A stretch of DNA of 52,920 nucleotides from an uncultured Gemmiger sp. (GCA_944386495.1 CALXBE010000026.1:1-52920); one strand, 5' to 3'; numbered from the stretch's first letter, positions 40,310 through 48,857 are shown. Notes: generated from the sequence alone by a model not told the origin. Numbers and translations are program-made.

Positions 40310-41043
40310 AGAATCTGATCGGCGGACATATTTATCAGCTTAAAAAAGACAAATTCTTTTATGGGTGTCTTGCCCTCGGCTTGGTTTTTCTCATGGTGAC
40401 CATCCGGGTTTCCTCTTTGGAATTTGAATTGATACCCGTTACGGGTGTGGACAGTTGGCTCAGTACATTTTTGGGCGGCGATATCGTCCTCTATGGATTC
40501 ATGCTGCTGACGGCAAATATGGTTGCGGAAGCCTATTGTTCCGGCGTTATGAAAACAATTGTGGGGCGGGGCACCTCGAAGGAAAAATACTACCTCTCTG
40601 TGGTTTTAACGGTATCCACTGCTTATTTGCTGGTCATGCTGATCAGCGGTGTTGTGACGGGAACCCTTGCATTCAACAAATTTGGTATGGGGACAGTGTC
40701 TTATCCCTCTTACTATGCGCTCTCTGTAATAGCAAGAATCCTTTTTGTGATGGCACACATCAGCTTCGCAATTACCATGACCGTTCTCACCAGAAATGCA
40801 ATTGCAGGAGTTATCCTTGGGCTTATCATTCCCAACATCCCGCAAATTTTGGAAATGGCGCTTCATTTCTTGAAAGTGAACATCGGCCTTGATTTTCTCA
40901 AACTCTCTGAACATATGCCCTCTGTTTACAGTGCATCCAATGATTTGTCCACATTCTTGCCCTGCTTTGCTCTGCTGGGCGGTTACCTTGTTCTGTCTGT
41001 TGTTGCCGGATTCAGGCTTTTGAGGCATCAGGATATCAAGTGA
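40306..41043 (+). CDS. ABC-2 type transporter permease
   Basis: 245 aa with six hydrophobic helices and a basic end LLRHQDIK; the layout fits ABC-2 permeases of the lantibiotic-immunity/bacitracin export kind. It overlaps the ATPase gene by four bases, so the two make one exporter. If the ATPase is truly broken, this permease has no motor here. GC content and codon use are lower than the core genes nearby, suggesting acquisition. Confidence 0.8.
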   Translation: MKNLIGGHIYQLKKDKFFYGCLALGLVFLMVTIRVSSLEFELIPVTGVDSWLSTFLGGDIVLYGFMLLTANMVAEAYCSGVMKTIVGRGTSKEKYYLSVVLTVSTAYLLVMLISGVVTGTLAFNKFGMGTVSYPSYYALSVIARILFVMAHISFAITMTVLTRNAIAGVILGLIIPNIPQILEMALHFLKVNIGLDFLKLSEHMPSVYSASNDLSTFLPCFALLGGYLVLSVVAGFRLLRHQDIK

Positions 41044-41146
41044 TTTGCGAAGGAACATTGGTCCAATACGAAAAATGTGCGTTACGGTCTCATATTTACA
41101 AATGCAGCAAAATCACATTAAAAAGGTTAATTCTGGTATGAAAAAC

Positions 41147-41183
41147 AAAACCCCGCCGTTTTCGTTTGAAAATGGCGGGGTTT
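41147..41183 (+). terminator. Terminator of the ABC operon
   Basis: AACCCCGCCGTTTT / AAAATGGCGGGGTTT stem followed by TTTG-rich sequence. Confidence 0.8.
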
Positions 41184-41378
41184 GTTGGCCGGAGTGTAAT
41201 TATATGGATTAGGAAAATCCAGCCCTAACCAGCGCAAAACTTTAAAGGGTTACAGCATTACGAGGTAGAGTCCCTGGCCCGAGTTATGCTCCCGAAGATA
41301 TAGGCATTTTTCAAGAGAGAGTAAGGGCAACAGGAGTTTGCAGAGTGGAAAGCACAGAAGGAAAAGCCCAAAGGGCGA
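41184..41378. other. Non-coding stretch with no recognisable gene
   Basis: About 200 bases between two terminators. No frame with a ribosome site is seen and the sequence is purine-rich towards its right end. It may be the decayed edge of the ABC/CPBP insertion. Confidence 0.4.
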
Positions 41379-41416
41379 AGAAAGCGGGCGTGTATGAAAA
41401 CACGCCCGCTTTCTTT
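41379..41416 (-). terminator. Terminator of the CPBP protease gene
   Basis: Perfect 12-base stem AAAGCGGGCGTG / CACGCCCGCTTT overlapping the gene end; minus-strand T residues follow. Confidence 0.75.
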
Positions 41417-42283
41417 ACCCCTCTAAAATGCAGGTGTTTTGATTTCTTCTATAAATAAAAACCAGTGCTAAACAGGTAAGTGCGTATCCAACAATGGCAA
41501 TTAAAGATGCCTCTATACCAAATCCTGCTCCAGTTAGCAAGATGTTGTCTGAGGGTATAATAAGTTGAACAATAGGTTCTCCATAAGCACCCTCCGGTGT
41601 TGTAATATGAAGAATGTCCGTTACTATTGCAAAGTTCCATACCGTATGCAGTAGAATATTGTTGCCAATGGAATTTCCTGCATAGGAGGCAAGCGAAAAC
41701 ATTATGCCCACCAAGGTGCCGCTGGTGATTAAAAGAAAGACGCCTCCGATTGTAAAGGTTTCCATTGATGGGAGATGTGCAAAACTAAATAAAACGGATG
41801 GGATAAGCACAGCAATATACTTATTCCATTTACTTTCGAGCAGCCTTATAATAAAACCACGGAATAGTATTTCTTCCAATATCCCAGCTTTTAAAGCGAT
41901 AAGAGCAGATGAAACAAAAATTAAAAGGATATCGCCAATGGGAAAAGCATTTACTTCTGCCCGTCCAATGATTAGAAAGACAACAACTACAAAAGCGGGT
42001 AATAAAACAGATAAACTAACTCCCCACCATTTAACGGAAAATGAAATTCCAAAGTCTTTCATTTTTAGATGGAGAACTTTTGTTGTATAGAGCCAAAAGA
42101 AGACTAGTGTCAGCAACAGATAGCCCGGCATTCTGATAATAGAATACAAATCACGGACCGGAAGATTTATGATGGAAAATAGAAGATCAAAGATCAGACT
42201 TCCGAATAAATCACCGGCCAAAAACAGAAAAAATATACAACAATTATGGAAATTGTCTTTGATGCTGAAAATTTATAATTCAT
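41415..42283 (-). pseudogene. CPBP (CAAX) intramembrane protease with a shifted N-terminus
   Basis: The main frame (42221 down to 41415) carries the catalytic EEILFRGF, HLPS and a later His in LLHTVWNFA, with eight helices, as in CPBP-family membrane peptidases often tied to bacteriocin immunity. It lacks a ribosome site. A second frame begins ATG at 42283 (MNYKFSASKTISIIVVYFF) and would join it if one T were added to the T run near 42220. So one base seems lost: a pseudogene or a sequence error. The gene is AT-rich like the ABC operon beside it. Confidence 0.7.
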
Positions 42284-42416
42284 TCCTATTTCACAATCCT
42301 CTGAATAAAATGATCCTGTAGAAAAATCAAATATTATTATAGCAGGGGGACTGCAAAATACAAGGGCAGGAGTTTGTTCCTGCCCTTGTTCGTCATATTA
42401 CATTGTCGATAGAAAT

Positions 42417-42466
42417 GAAAAAATCTGAACACATTCCCAATTTGGAAAATGTAGTTCAGATTTTTC
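42417..42466 (-). terminator. Terminator of tRNA-Pro
   Basis: AATCTGAAC-CATT pairs with AATG-GTTCAGATT around a short loop; the A run at 42417-42423 is the minus-strand T run. Confidence 0.7.
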
Positions 42467-42471
42467 TTGCA

Positions 42472-42547
42472 TGGTCCGAGTGACGGGATTTGAACCCACG
42501 GCTTCCTCGTCCCGAACGAGGCGCGCTACCAGCTGCGCTACACCCGG
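42472..42547 (-). tRNA. tRNA-Pro (anticodon CGG)
   Basis: Acceptor CCGGGTG paired with CACTCGG, anticodon stem CCTCG/CGAGG with loop TTCGGGA, T-arm GTGGGTTCAAATCCC, encoded CCA at 42472-42474. Confidence 0.93.
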
Positions 42548-42553
42548 ATATAG

Positions 42554-42588
42554 AAAAACGCAGCAGCAAACTGCTGCTGCGTTTTTTT
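42554..42588. terminator. Terminator-like hairpin between tRNA-Gln and tRNA-Pro
   Basis: CGCAGCAG / CTGCTGCG arms with A and T runs on either side. It would end tRNA-Gln transcription, so the two tRNAs may be separate units. Confidence 0.65.
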
Positions 42589-42661
42589 GGTTGGGGATGA
42601 AGGATTCGAACCCTCACAAACAGAGTCAGAGTCTGGTGTGCTACCCTTACACAAATCCCCA
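42588..42661 (-). tRNA. tRNA-Gln (anticodon CTG)
   Basis: Acceptor TGGGGAT paired with ATCCCCA, anticodon stem CCAGA/TCTGT with loop CTCTGAC, T-arm GGGTTCGAATCC, encoded CCA at 42588-42590. Confidence 0.93.
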
Positions 42662-42791
42662 ATATTGCGGCCTCGCGGTGTCTCACTCGCTCGGTGCTTT
42701 ACCATTATATCCAGATTCCCAGGGTTTGTCAACACCATTTTTCAATATTTTTTTTATTTTTGGAAACTCTTTTTACAAGGAGGGATTTTCC

Positions 42792-43031
42792 ATGAAAGAA
42801 AAGAAGAATAAAACCCAATCAGAAGCAGCTAAAACCCCTTCGGCGGGCAGTCACTGCATGCCGGGAAACCAGAAGTTTGCCCGGGAGTTTCTCTCGGGAG
42901 AGGTCCCGGCGGTGATGGATCAGGTGGCACCCGACTCCCAGACCGGGAAGGATGGATACCGGGGCTGGCAGGAATCGGATGAAACGGTGGAGCGCCTGCG
43001 CCAATGGCGGGAGGAAGCTCCCTACGGTTGA
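42792..43031 (+). CDS. Hypothetical 79-aa protein
   Basis: Basic N-terminus (KEKKNKTQSEAAK), then a helix-forming segment and an acidic-to-basic end DETVERLRQWREEAPYG. It contains GSHCMPGNQKFAREFLSGE, which suggests a small family of conserved clostridial proteins, but I cannot name it. AAGGAGG eight bases before the ATG makes translation likely. Confidence 0.7.
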   Translation: MKEKKNKTQSEAAKTPSAGSHCMPGNQKFAREFLSGEVPAVMDQVAPDSQTGKDGYRGWQESDETVERLRQWREEAPYG

Positions 43032-43051
43032 GCTTTTCCCGGGATACCCTC

Positions 43052-43080
43052 TTGCAATTCCTACGGCAATTGGCTATGAT
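43052..43080 (+). promoter_or_regulatory. Promoter of the PC4-like gene
   Basis: TTGCAA (43052-43057), 17-base spacer, TATGAT (43075-43080), about 37 bases before the start codon. Confidence 0.65.
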
Positions 43081-43116
43081 AGTAAAAGTCAATCAAAAGA
43101 AAAGAGGGTATTATAC

Positions 43117-43344
43117 ATGGCAGCAGCACCTTTTAAATACGAGATCACCGAGAAGATCGCAGTTCTGAGCCAGAGCGCCAATGGCTGGGAGCGCCAGCTG
43201 AATATGGTCAGCTGGAATGACCGGGAACCTAAGTACGACATTCGGGACTGGGCTCCCGACGGAACCAAGATGGGAAAGGGCATCAGCCTGAGCCATGATG
43301 AAATGGCTATCCTGAAGGGCATTCTGGAAGACCTGGAGCTGTAA
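43117..43344 (+). CDS. YdbC/PC4-like single-stranded-DNA-binding protein
   Basis: 75 aa with the PC4 fold pattern: strands YEITEKIAVLSQSANGWERQLNMVSWNDREPKYDIRDW cut by turns, then helix DEMAILKGILEDL. YdbC homologues bind single-stranded nucleic acid as dimers and are proposed to act in transcription or repair. GAGGG lies before the ATG. It is translated together with the HD-domain gene two bases behind it. Confidence 0.88.
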   Translation: MAAAPFKYEITEKIAVLSQSANGWERQLNMVSWNDREPKYDIRDWAPDGTKMGKGISLSHDEMAILKGILEDLEL

Positions 43345-43346
43345 TC

Positions 43347-43928
43347 ATGGATTACCGCCAGGAATTTATCTCCCTGTACAAGGACAAGATCCACCGGAAC
43401 GGGGCAGACCGTCTGCTGGAATGGCTGGAAGGGACCGACTTCTTTGTGGCTCCTGCCAGCACCAAATTTCACGGCGCCTGTGAAGGAGGATTGGTGCAGC
43501 ACAGCGTGAATGTGTATTACGCCATGCGGGACCACTTCTTTGAGGAGGGAGACCAGGAGGAGAGCTTTGCCCTCTGCGCCCTGCTTCACGATTTGTGCAA
43601 GGCCAACTTCTACAAGAAGGGAACCCGGAATGTGAAGAACGAGGCCACCGGAGCCTGGGAAAAGGTACTGAACTACACCATCGAGGATCAGTTTGCCTAT
43701 GGTCACGGGGAAAAAAGCGTTTGGCTCATTGAGCGATTTATCAAGCTGAAACCCGCCGAGGCCATTGCCATCCGCTGGCATATGGGCGGCTTTGACGAGG
43801 CAGCCCGGGGCGGCAGCTTTGCCATCAGCCAGGCCTATGACCAGTACCCCTTGGCAGTCAAGCTCCACATGGCGGACCTGTACGCCACCTATCTTATGGA
43901 GAAGGGCACCAGCAGGGTGGAACGATAA
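43347..43928 (+). CDS. HD-domain phosphohydrolase
   Basis: 193 aa. The HD site is ALLHDLCKANFY (His-Asp near residue 80), with an upstream His in GLVQHSVNVYY and later His/Asp residues in IRWHMGGFD and LHMADLYATY, so the metal set looks complete. Relatives hydrolyse nucleotides or nucleic-acid phosphates. A partner role with the PC4-like protein in nucleic-acid handling is possible from the operon layout. Confidence 0.85.
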   Translation: MDYRQEFISLYKDKIHRNGADRLLEWLEGTDFFVAPASTKFHGACEGGLVQHSVNVYYAMRDHFFEEGDQEESFALCALLHDLCKANFYKKGTRNVKNEATGAWEKVLNYTIEDQFAYGHGEKSVWLIERFIKLKPAEAIAIRWHMGGFDEAARGGSFAISQAYDQYPLAVKLHMADLYATYLMEKGTSRVER

Positions 43929-43931
43929 GAA

Positions 43932-43967
43932 GAAAAAGCATCCCGGTAGGGATGCTTTTCTTTTTTT
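43932..43967 (+). terminator. Terminator of the PC4-HD operon
   Basis: AAAAGCATCCC / GGGATGCTTTT stem followed by CTTTTTTT. Confidence 0.85.
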
Positions 43968-44013
43968 GACCTCCCGTGTATAATATACAAAAAAGGAGAA
44001 AAAGGAGAACGGC

Positions 44014-44730
44014 ATGACTTCGGAATATACCCTGCGGCCGGTGGCCCGCATCCGCAGCGACTTTACCCAAAAATTCGGAATCCCCCGGCAGAGCGGTATG
44101 GCCCCCGGGCTGGAGTCGGCCATTGTGTTTGAACCGCCCTACCGGGACCCCAACGCCCTGCGGGGGCTGGAAGAGTACAGCCATCTCTGGCTTATCTGGC
44201 AGTTCAGCCAGGTGGTGGAGGAGGGTCAGGACGGGGAAAACTGGCGGCCTCTGGTACGGCCTCCCCGGCTGGGGGGGAACACCCGAATGGGGGTATGGGC
44301 CACCCGCAGCCCTTTCCGGCCCAATGCCCTGGGGCTGAGCAGTGTCCGTCTGGTGCGAATCCAGCATCAGAGCCCGGATGGACCCATTCTTTGGGTGGAG
44401 GGGGCCGACCTGCTGGATGGGACTCCTATCTATGACATCAAACCCTACCTGCCCTATGTGGACAGCCACCCGGATGCCCGGGAAGGCTTTACCCGGGACA
44501 CCAAGGAATACGCTCTGGAAGTGGAATGCGCCCCGGAACTGTTGGAACGGCTGCCCGAGGAAAAGCGAAAACCGCTTCTGGGTATACTGGCGGGAGACCC
44601 AAGACCGGGATATCAGGATGACCCTCAGCGGGTGTATGGCATGGCTTTTGGCGGGTACGAGATCCAGTTCCGGATTCAGGATAAAATCCTTACAGTGCTG
44701 GATATCCGGAATGAAAAGAAGATAAGGTAA
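44014..44730 (+). CDS. trmO: tRNA t6A37 N6-methyltransferase TrmO
   Basis: 238 aa. The YaeB/TsaA beta-barrel signature is complete: VARIRSDFTQKFGIPRQSG, HLWLIWQFS, ATRSPFRPNALGLSSVRL and DGTPIYDIKPYLPYVDS. TrmO adds a methyl group from SAM to the threonylcarbamoyl-adenosine at position 37 of some tRNA-Thr. The C-terminal third matches the family's small extra domain. Single gene with AAGGAG upstream. Confidence 0.95.
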   Translation: MTSEYTLRPVARIRSDFTQKFGIPRQSGMAPGLESAIVFEPPYRDPNALRGLEEYSHLWLIWQFSQVVEEGQDGENWRPLVRPPRLGGNTRMGVWATRSPFRPNALGLSSVRLVRIQHQSPDGPILWVEGADLLDGTPIYDIKPYLPYVDSHPDAREGFTRDTKEYALEVECAPELLERLPEEKRKPLLGILAGDPRPGYQDDPQRVYGMAFGGYEIQFRIQDKILTVLDIRNEKKIR

Positions 44731-44733
44731 AGA

Positions 44734-44775
44734 AAAACTCCGGACTGGAATTATGGTTCCAGTCCGGAGTTTCTT
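44734..44775. terminator. Bidirectional terminator between trmO and psuG
   Basis: Perfect 16-base stem AAACTCCGGACTGGAA / TTCCAGTCCGGAGTTT between convergent genes. Confidence 0.9.
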
Positions 44776-44785
44776 TATGTAAGAG

Positions 44786-45709
44786 TTACAGTTTGGCGTA
44801 CTCTACGGCAATCTGTGCGGTGACACGGGCGTTGTTGTAGGCCAGCTGCATGTTGGTGGCCAGGCTGTCTCCGCCGGTCAGCTCCACGATCTTGGCCAGC
44901 AGGAAGGGAGTGGTCTCCTTGCCCCGGATACCGGCTTCCTCGCAGGCGGCCAGAGCAATGTCGATCTGCTTGGTCATATAGTCAAAGTCCATGGCGTACT
45001 GCTCAGGAACAGGGTTGCCTACCAGCATACCGCCCTGGAAGCCCAGATCCCACTTGAACTTGGCTACCCGGGCCACATCGGCGGGGGTGGGAGCGTTGTA
45101 GTCTACTCCGAAACCGCTCTTGCGGCAGTAGAAGCTGGGGAAGTCGTTGGTGTTCATGCCGATGACCGGCACGCCCATGGTCTCCAGATATTCCAGGGTC
45201 AGGCCGATATCCAGAATCATTTTGGCACCGGCGCAGACCACACAGACGGGGGTATGAGCCAGCTCCTGCAGGTCGGCAGAAATGTCCATGGTGGTGGTAG
45301 CGCCCCGATGTACGCCGCCGATGCCGCCGGTGGCAAAGAAGGGGATTCCGGCCTGGGCGGCAATCATCATGGTGGTGGTCACGGTGGTGGCGCCGGTCTT
45401 GCCGGTAGCCATGATGATGGGCATATCCCGGCGGCTGACCTTGGCCACATTCTCGGCCTTGCACATGATTTCCAGTTCTTCGGCGGTAAGGCCTGCCTTC
45501 ATCCGGCCGTTGATAATGGCCATGGTGGCGGGAACTGCGCCCTCGGCACGGATGATTTTCTCCACTTCGGCGGCAAAACCGCTGTTCTGGGGATAGGGCA
45601 TGCCGTGGCTGAGAATGGTACTCTCCAGAGCAACCACCGGCTCTCCGTTTTTCAGAGCCTCCTTAACCTGAGGGGCAATGTCCAGATAGTCGTTGATGTT
45701 CAGCTTCAT
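44786..45709 (-). CDS. psuG: Pseudouridine-5'-phosphate glycosidase
   Basis: 307 aa with the near-invariant PsuG blocks ALESTILSHGMPYPQN, GKTGATTVTTTM, FATGGIGGVHRG, CAGAKMILDIG and MNTNDFPSFY. It splits pseudouridine 5'-phosphate into uracil and ribose 5-phosphate, using a metal and a Schiff-base lysine. It overlaps psuK by four bases, so kinase and glycosidase form one catabolic operon for pseudouridine from RNA turnover. Confidence 0.97.
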   Translation of the reverse strand: MKLNINDYLDIAPQVKEALKNGEPVVALESTILSHGMPYPQNSGFAAEVEKIIRAEGAVPATMAIINGRMKAGLTAEELEIMCKAENVAKVSRRDMPIIMATGKTGATTVTTTMMIAAQAGIPFFATGGIGGVHRGATTTMDISADLQELAHTPVCVVCAGAKMILDIGLTLEYLETMGVPVIGMNTNDFPSFYCRKSGFGVDYNAPTPADVARVAKFKWDLGFQGGMLVGNPVPEQYAMDFDYMTKQIDIALAACEEAGIRGKETTPFLLAKIVELTGGDSLATNMQLAYNNARVTAQIAVEYAKL

Positions 45710-46638
45710 AGTACATACTCCTTTACAATGGAATTTAAAAGTCTGGGACTCATTTGAGTGTTGATGGTGTCGGGGCTCATGATGGCAGCGATCCCGGCGG
45801 CCAGGGCGTAGTGGATGGTCTCTTCCCGGTCCATCCCTTCCTGGGTGGCATACAGAATTCCGGCCATGGTGGCATCTCCTGCGCCGGTGGCATTGGCCAG
45901 CTGGTTGAAGCCGTGGCTCCGGCCCCAGATGGCGCCCTGGGCATCCTTGTAGTAGATGCCGTCCTTCCCCAGGCTGGTGAAGATCCGCCGCACGCCCAGG
46001 TCCAGAAGCCGGTCACAGGCGGCATCCAGGTCCTCTACCGTCTGGATCTGCATTCCGGACAGAATCTCCATTTCCAGCCGGTTGGGCTTGATGGTGTCAA
46101 ACCGGGAAAGATAAGGAAGCATTTTCTTGGCCCAGGCAGTGGAGACAGGGTCCATGTAGAGCGGCTTCTCACAGCCTTCCACCAGGGCTTCCAGACAGCT
46201 GGGGTCAGCGTTGCAGAGGTTCCCATCGCAGACCACCAGGTCACACTGATTAAAGAAGGGGAGGCATTCCTCCACATAGGCCCGGTCCATCTTTTTGAGA
46301 ATGCTCATGTCACTGATGGCCACCAGCATATCCCCTTCGTTGTCCATAATGCTCACATAGCTGCTGGACACCTGCCCGGGAATGGTTTTCATGAGACGGG
46401 TGTCCATCCCCATTTCCTGGCAGCCCTGCCGGAGAATCTTTCCGTAGGTGTCGTCTCCCACCAGAGTGGCGATGAGAACATCCAGGCCCAGCCGGTTGGC
46501 GTTATCCAGAATGTTCCGCATGACCCCGCCCATGCTGGTGTGGAGGCTGCCGGGGTTGGAATCCCGCATAATAATGGGAGAGCTGCTCTTTCCGTGTACA
46601 TCCAGATTGGCGCCCCCCAGACCGGCGATTTTGCCCAT
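45706..46638 (-). CDS. psuK: PfkB-family pseudouridine kinase
   Basis: 310 aa. N-terminal GLGGANLDVHGKSSS, inner GSLHTSMGGVMRNILDNANRLGLD and the C-terminal PfkB signature NATGAGDATMAGILYA (catalytic Asp). Phosphorylates pseudouridine to the 5'-phosphate used by PsuG. Specificity is inferred from the overlapping psuG gene. GGAGG lies before the ATG. Confidence 0.93.
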   Translation of the reverse strand: MGKIAGLGGANLDVHGKSSSPIIMRDSNPGSLHTSMGGVMRNILDNANRLGLDVLIATLVGDDTYGKILRQGCQEMGMDTRLMKTIPGQVSSSYVSIMDNEGDMLVAISDMSILKKMDRAYVEECLPFFNQCDLVVCDGNLCNADPSCLEALVEGCEKPLYMDPVSTAWAKKMLPYLSRFDTIKPNRLEMEILSGMQIQTVEDLDAACDRLLDLGVRRIFTSLGKDGIYYKDAQGAIWGRSHGFNQLANATGAGDATMAGILYATQEGMDREETIHYALAAGIAAIMSPDTINTQMSPRLLNSIVKEYVL

Positions 46639-46769
46639 GGGGATGTTCCTCCTTTTGGCGTTTCATTCTGCCCTCATTATACCGTTTCCGCCCCTGAAAA
46701 ACAAGGTGGGAAATTTTCGGCGGAAATCCTGAATAAAACTCCCGGTCCGGGACAAGACTAGGAGCATAC

Positions 46770-47534
46770 ATGAACAAGGATAAAGGACGGAGAGTTGCCA
46801 TGGAACAGATGAAACGCTTTTTGAAACAGAAGGGGCTTTACTTTGCTCTGCTGGGCTGTATCGCCCTGGCTTGCGCCGCATGCTTTTGGGCCATTCGGGA
46901 TGCCATGACCCAGCCCGAAACACCTACTCAGGAGGAAGAATTATGGAATCAATCCAGCCAAACCGTTACCGGGCAGGTAGAGGATCTGCCCGAAACCACC
47001 GCCAAACCCGAGACGACCGCTTCTCCCAAGCCGCAATCCTCCTCTGCGGCATCCTCTGGGCAATCTACCTCTGGGACAGCTTCGTCCGAGGCAGCCGTGT
47101 CCGACAGCGTACCCGAGTCATCGCCGCAGCCGGCCGACTCCTTGATCTGGCCTGTGGAGGGCTCGATCTTGCAGGGATTCAGCGGCGATGAGCTGATTTA
47201 CAATGAGACCCTGAAGGATTGGCGGACCCACAACGGGGTGGATATTGCTTCCCCCCAGGGGACCCTGGTGGTGGCCATGGAGGATGGCACCATTACCGCC
47301 GTCTATAGCGATGCCCTCTGGGGTACCGTGGTGGAACAGGAGGCCGGAGGAAAGATCTGGCGGTACTGCGGCCTGGAAAGTGAGGTGCGGGTGGCTGCCG
47401 GTGATTCTGTGGCTGCCGGAGACACCCTGGGCCGGCTTCTCACCGGGGATGCTGAGAGCAGCGGGGAAAGTCACCTTCACCTGGAACTGCTCCGGGACGG
47501 ACGGTACCAGGACCCGGGAACCTATCTGAAATAA
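46770..47534 (+). CDS. Membrane-anchored M23 peptidase, SpoIIQ-like
   Basis: 254 aa. One N-terminal membrane helix (about residues 23-45), a Ser/Thr/Pro/Ala-rich linker to about residue 125, then an M23 domain with zinc motifs HNGVDI and HLHLE, both intact. Size and layout recall SpoIIQ, the forespore-side partner in the SpoIIIA-SpoIIQ channel of spore formers, but cell-wall endopeptidases share it. AGGAG five bases before ATG 46770 supports this start; ATG 46800 is an alternative. Confidence 0.8.
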   Translation: MNKDKGRRVAMEQMKRFLKQKGLYFALLGCIALACAACFWAIRDAMTQPETPTQEEELWNQSSQTVTGQVEDLPETTAKPETTASPKPQSSSAASSGQSTSGTASSEAAVSDSVPESSPQPADSLIWPVEGSILQGFSGDELIYNETLKDWRTHNGVDIASPQGTLVVAMEDGTITAVYSDALWGTVVEQEAGGKIWRYCGLESEVRVAAGDSVAAGDTLGRLLTGDAESSGESHLHLELLRDGRYQDPGTYLK

Positions 47535-47537
47535 TGA

Positions 47538-47573
47538 AAATACCGCCGGGGGAATGCCCGGCGGTATTTGTTT
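47538..47573 (+). terminator. Terminator of the M23 peptidase gene
   Basis: AAATACCGCCGGG / CCCGGCGGTATTT stem with a short loop. Confidence 0.8.
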
Positions 47574-47659
47574 ATAAAGTACACAATTTAGACACGAATG
47601 TGGGAAATAGATGGGCGTTTTAAACAATAAAAGAGCCCCAAGTCTGGCGCTTTTGCGAA

Positions 47660-47688
47660 TAGACATTTTCCCGGCTGGCCTGTATAAT
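47660..47688 (+). promoter_or_regulatory. Promoter of the large structured RNA
   Basis: TAGACA (47660-47665), 17-base spacer, TATAAT (47683-47688). The expected start is near 47695. No long reading frame follows. Confidence 0.65.
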
Positions 47689-47694
47689 GAAATC

Positions 47695-48226
47695 AAACAA
47701 AAGGAACAACGCTTAAACAAAAAGCAGACTTCCAACAGAAAGGAGCGCAGACCATCATGAAAAGTGAAGAACCCGTACAGTTTTGGCAGGTCTGCGCAGA
47801 CTGACCGCCCTCCCCATCTAACGAGTGATAACTCGAACACAACCAAGGGGAATAGAGGCAGCAGAGAAGCAGTGGACCTGCCCGAAACCAAAAAGGAAAA
47901 GGAATTTTAACATATATAGATGAAAGAGTGGTAATGCACTATGGTAAGAGCGAATCTACCACCTAACAACATCTAAATATGGAGGCTAGAGTCCAATGTA
48001 CTAAGTAGCAGCGCACCAAATCCCTTATCAAATCGTTTGGAGTGATACCCGATGACTTTTAAGGTACAGTCCGAAAAATAACGGATAAGGCACGGAGGCT
48101 TGAGACCGATGTACTAGTAGCTGAGAGAACATTTTCCCCCAACCAAAAGAAAGGGGTATGAACGAGGCTATGAAACCAATCATTTAGGAATCTACCGGGA
48201 GCCTCCAAAAAAGGTTCCCGGTTTTT
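47695..48226 (+). ncRNA. Candidate large structured non-coding RNA (about 530 nt)
   Basis: Transcript framed by a promoter and a terminator (ACCGGGAGCC / GGTTCCCGGT, then TTTTT). Paired elements include GCGCAGACC/GGTCTGCGC (47745, 47789), CGAGT-GATA-ACTCG inside CCCC/GGGG, TAGATG/CATCTA enclosing TGGTA/TACCA (47928-47985) and CCTTATC/GATAAGG (48022, 48082). A 33-nt motif starting GGAGGCT and containing ATGTACTA is repeated at 47981 and 48094. A 15-codon frame (47757-47804) lies inside the first stem and is probably not the purpose. It has none of the marks of tmRNA, RNase P or SRP RNA. Confidence 0.6.
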
Positions 48227-48475
48227 GCTTATCCTCTTGATGACCCGGGTTTCCTATCTCCAAGAGGACCAATAAGCAGAATGTCCGAGAAGGACAAAGA
48301 GTCCGAGAAGGACCGGAGAAAGATGATTTTTCCTGTGGGCATGAGGATGTGACAGGAAAATATCCAGATGATCTTCTCCAAGGACCAAGCTTGATGCGGG
48401 TCCTGCAATATAATTACAACTGAATATTGATACAGCCCCTTGCAGAAGGTCTATCTGCAAGGGGCTGTTTTTTGC
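48227..48475 (+). ncRNA. Second structured RNA segment with terminator
   Basis: Begins directly behind the first terminator. Stems: GCTTAT...CCTCTTG with CAAGAGG...ATAAGC (48227-48277), two identical GTCCGAGAAGGAC hairpins (48283 and 48301), GGAGAAAGAT against ATCTTCTCC, TTTTCCTGT against ACAGGAAAA, and a perfect 14-base terminator CAGCCCCTTGCAGA / TCTGCAAGGGGCTG plus TTTTTT. No separate promoter is seen, so it may be the read-through 3' part of the large RNA or a processed partner. Confidence 0.5.
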
Positions 48476-48536
48476 TTTATCAGGCCGGAAAGAAGGTTCC
48501 GGACCGAAGAACAAAGGCCGGGGACGGCGAGACCTG

Positions 48537-48857
48537 TCAGGAACGGTGCTGATACTGAATCAGATACCAGATGCCCCAACCCGCCCCGCACCCGGCCATG
48601 GGCGCCAGGGTCAGTACCGACAGAATAAAATAGGCCAGCCGTTCAAAATCCGAGTGTGCCACGCCCAGCACTACAAACAGGATGAAAAGAGCCAGAACCA
48701 GAATGGTAAGAGAAAGTTTCAGCCAGAGGGCTTTGGTCCGAAAACAGAGGAACAGCTGGACCCCGAAGGCTGCAAGCAGGATAAACACCAGAAAGAAGAC
48801 GGTGAAATTCAGGGGGTCCACATAAAAGTCTTTCATAAAGGCATATATATGGGACAT
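48537..48857 (-). CDS. Small membrane protein
   Basis: 106 aa with three hydrophobic helices (about residues 15-38, 47-68 and 75-98); no recognised family. Start MSHIYAF is favoured by AAAGGA eight bases before it. It lies behind the cyclophilin gene on the same strand with a 40-base gap. Confidence 0.65.
   Translation of the reverse strand: MSHIYAFMKDFYVDPLNFTVFFLVFILLAAFGVQLFLCFRTKALWLKLSLTILVLALFILFVVLGVAHSDFERLAYFILSVLTLAPMAGCGAGWGIWYLIQYQHRS

Noticed and set aside
47757-47804. A 15-codon frame (MKSEEPVQFWQVCAD) at the start of the large RNA as leader peptide
   Set aside because: It has a possible ribosome site, but start and end lie in the two arms of a nine-base perfect stem, which fits RNA structure better; kept only as a remark.
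47118-47891. A 257-codon minus-strand frame over the M23 gene and the start of the RNA region
   Set aside because: Mostly antisense to the M23 peptidase, no start signal; the RNA promoter and stems lie on the plus strand.
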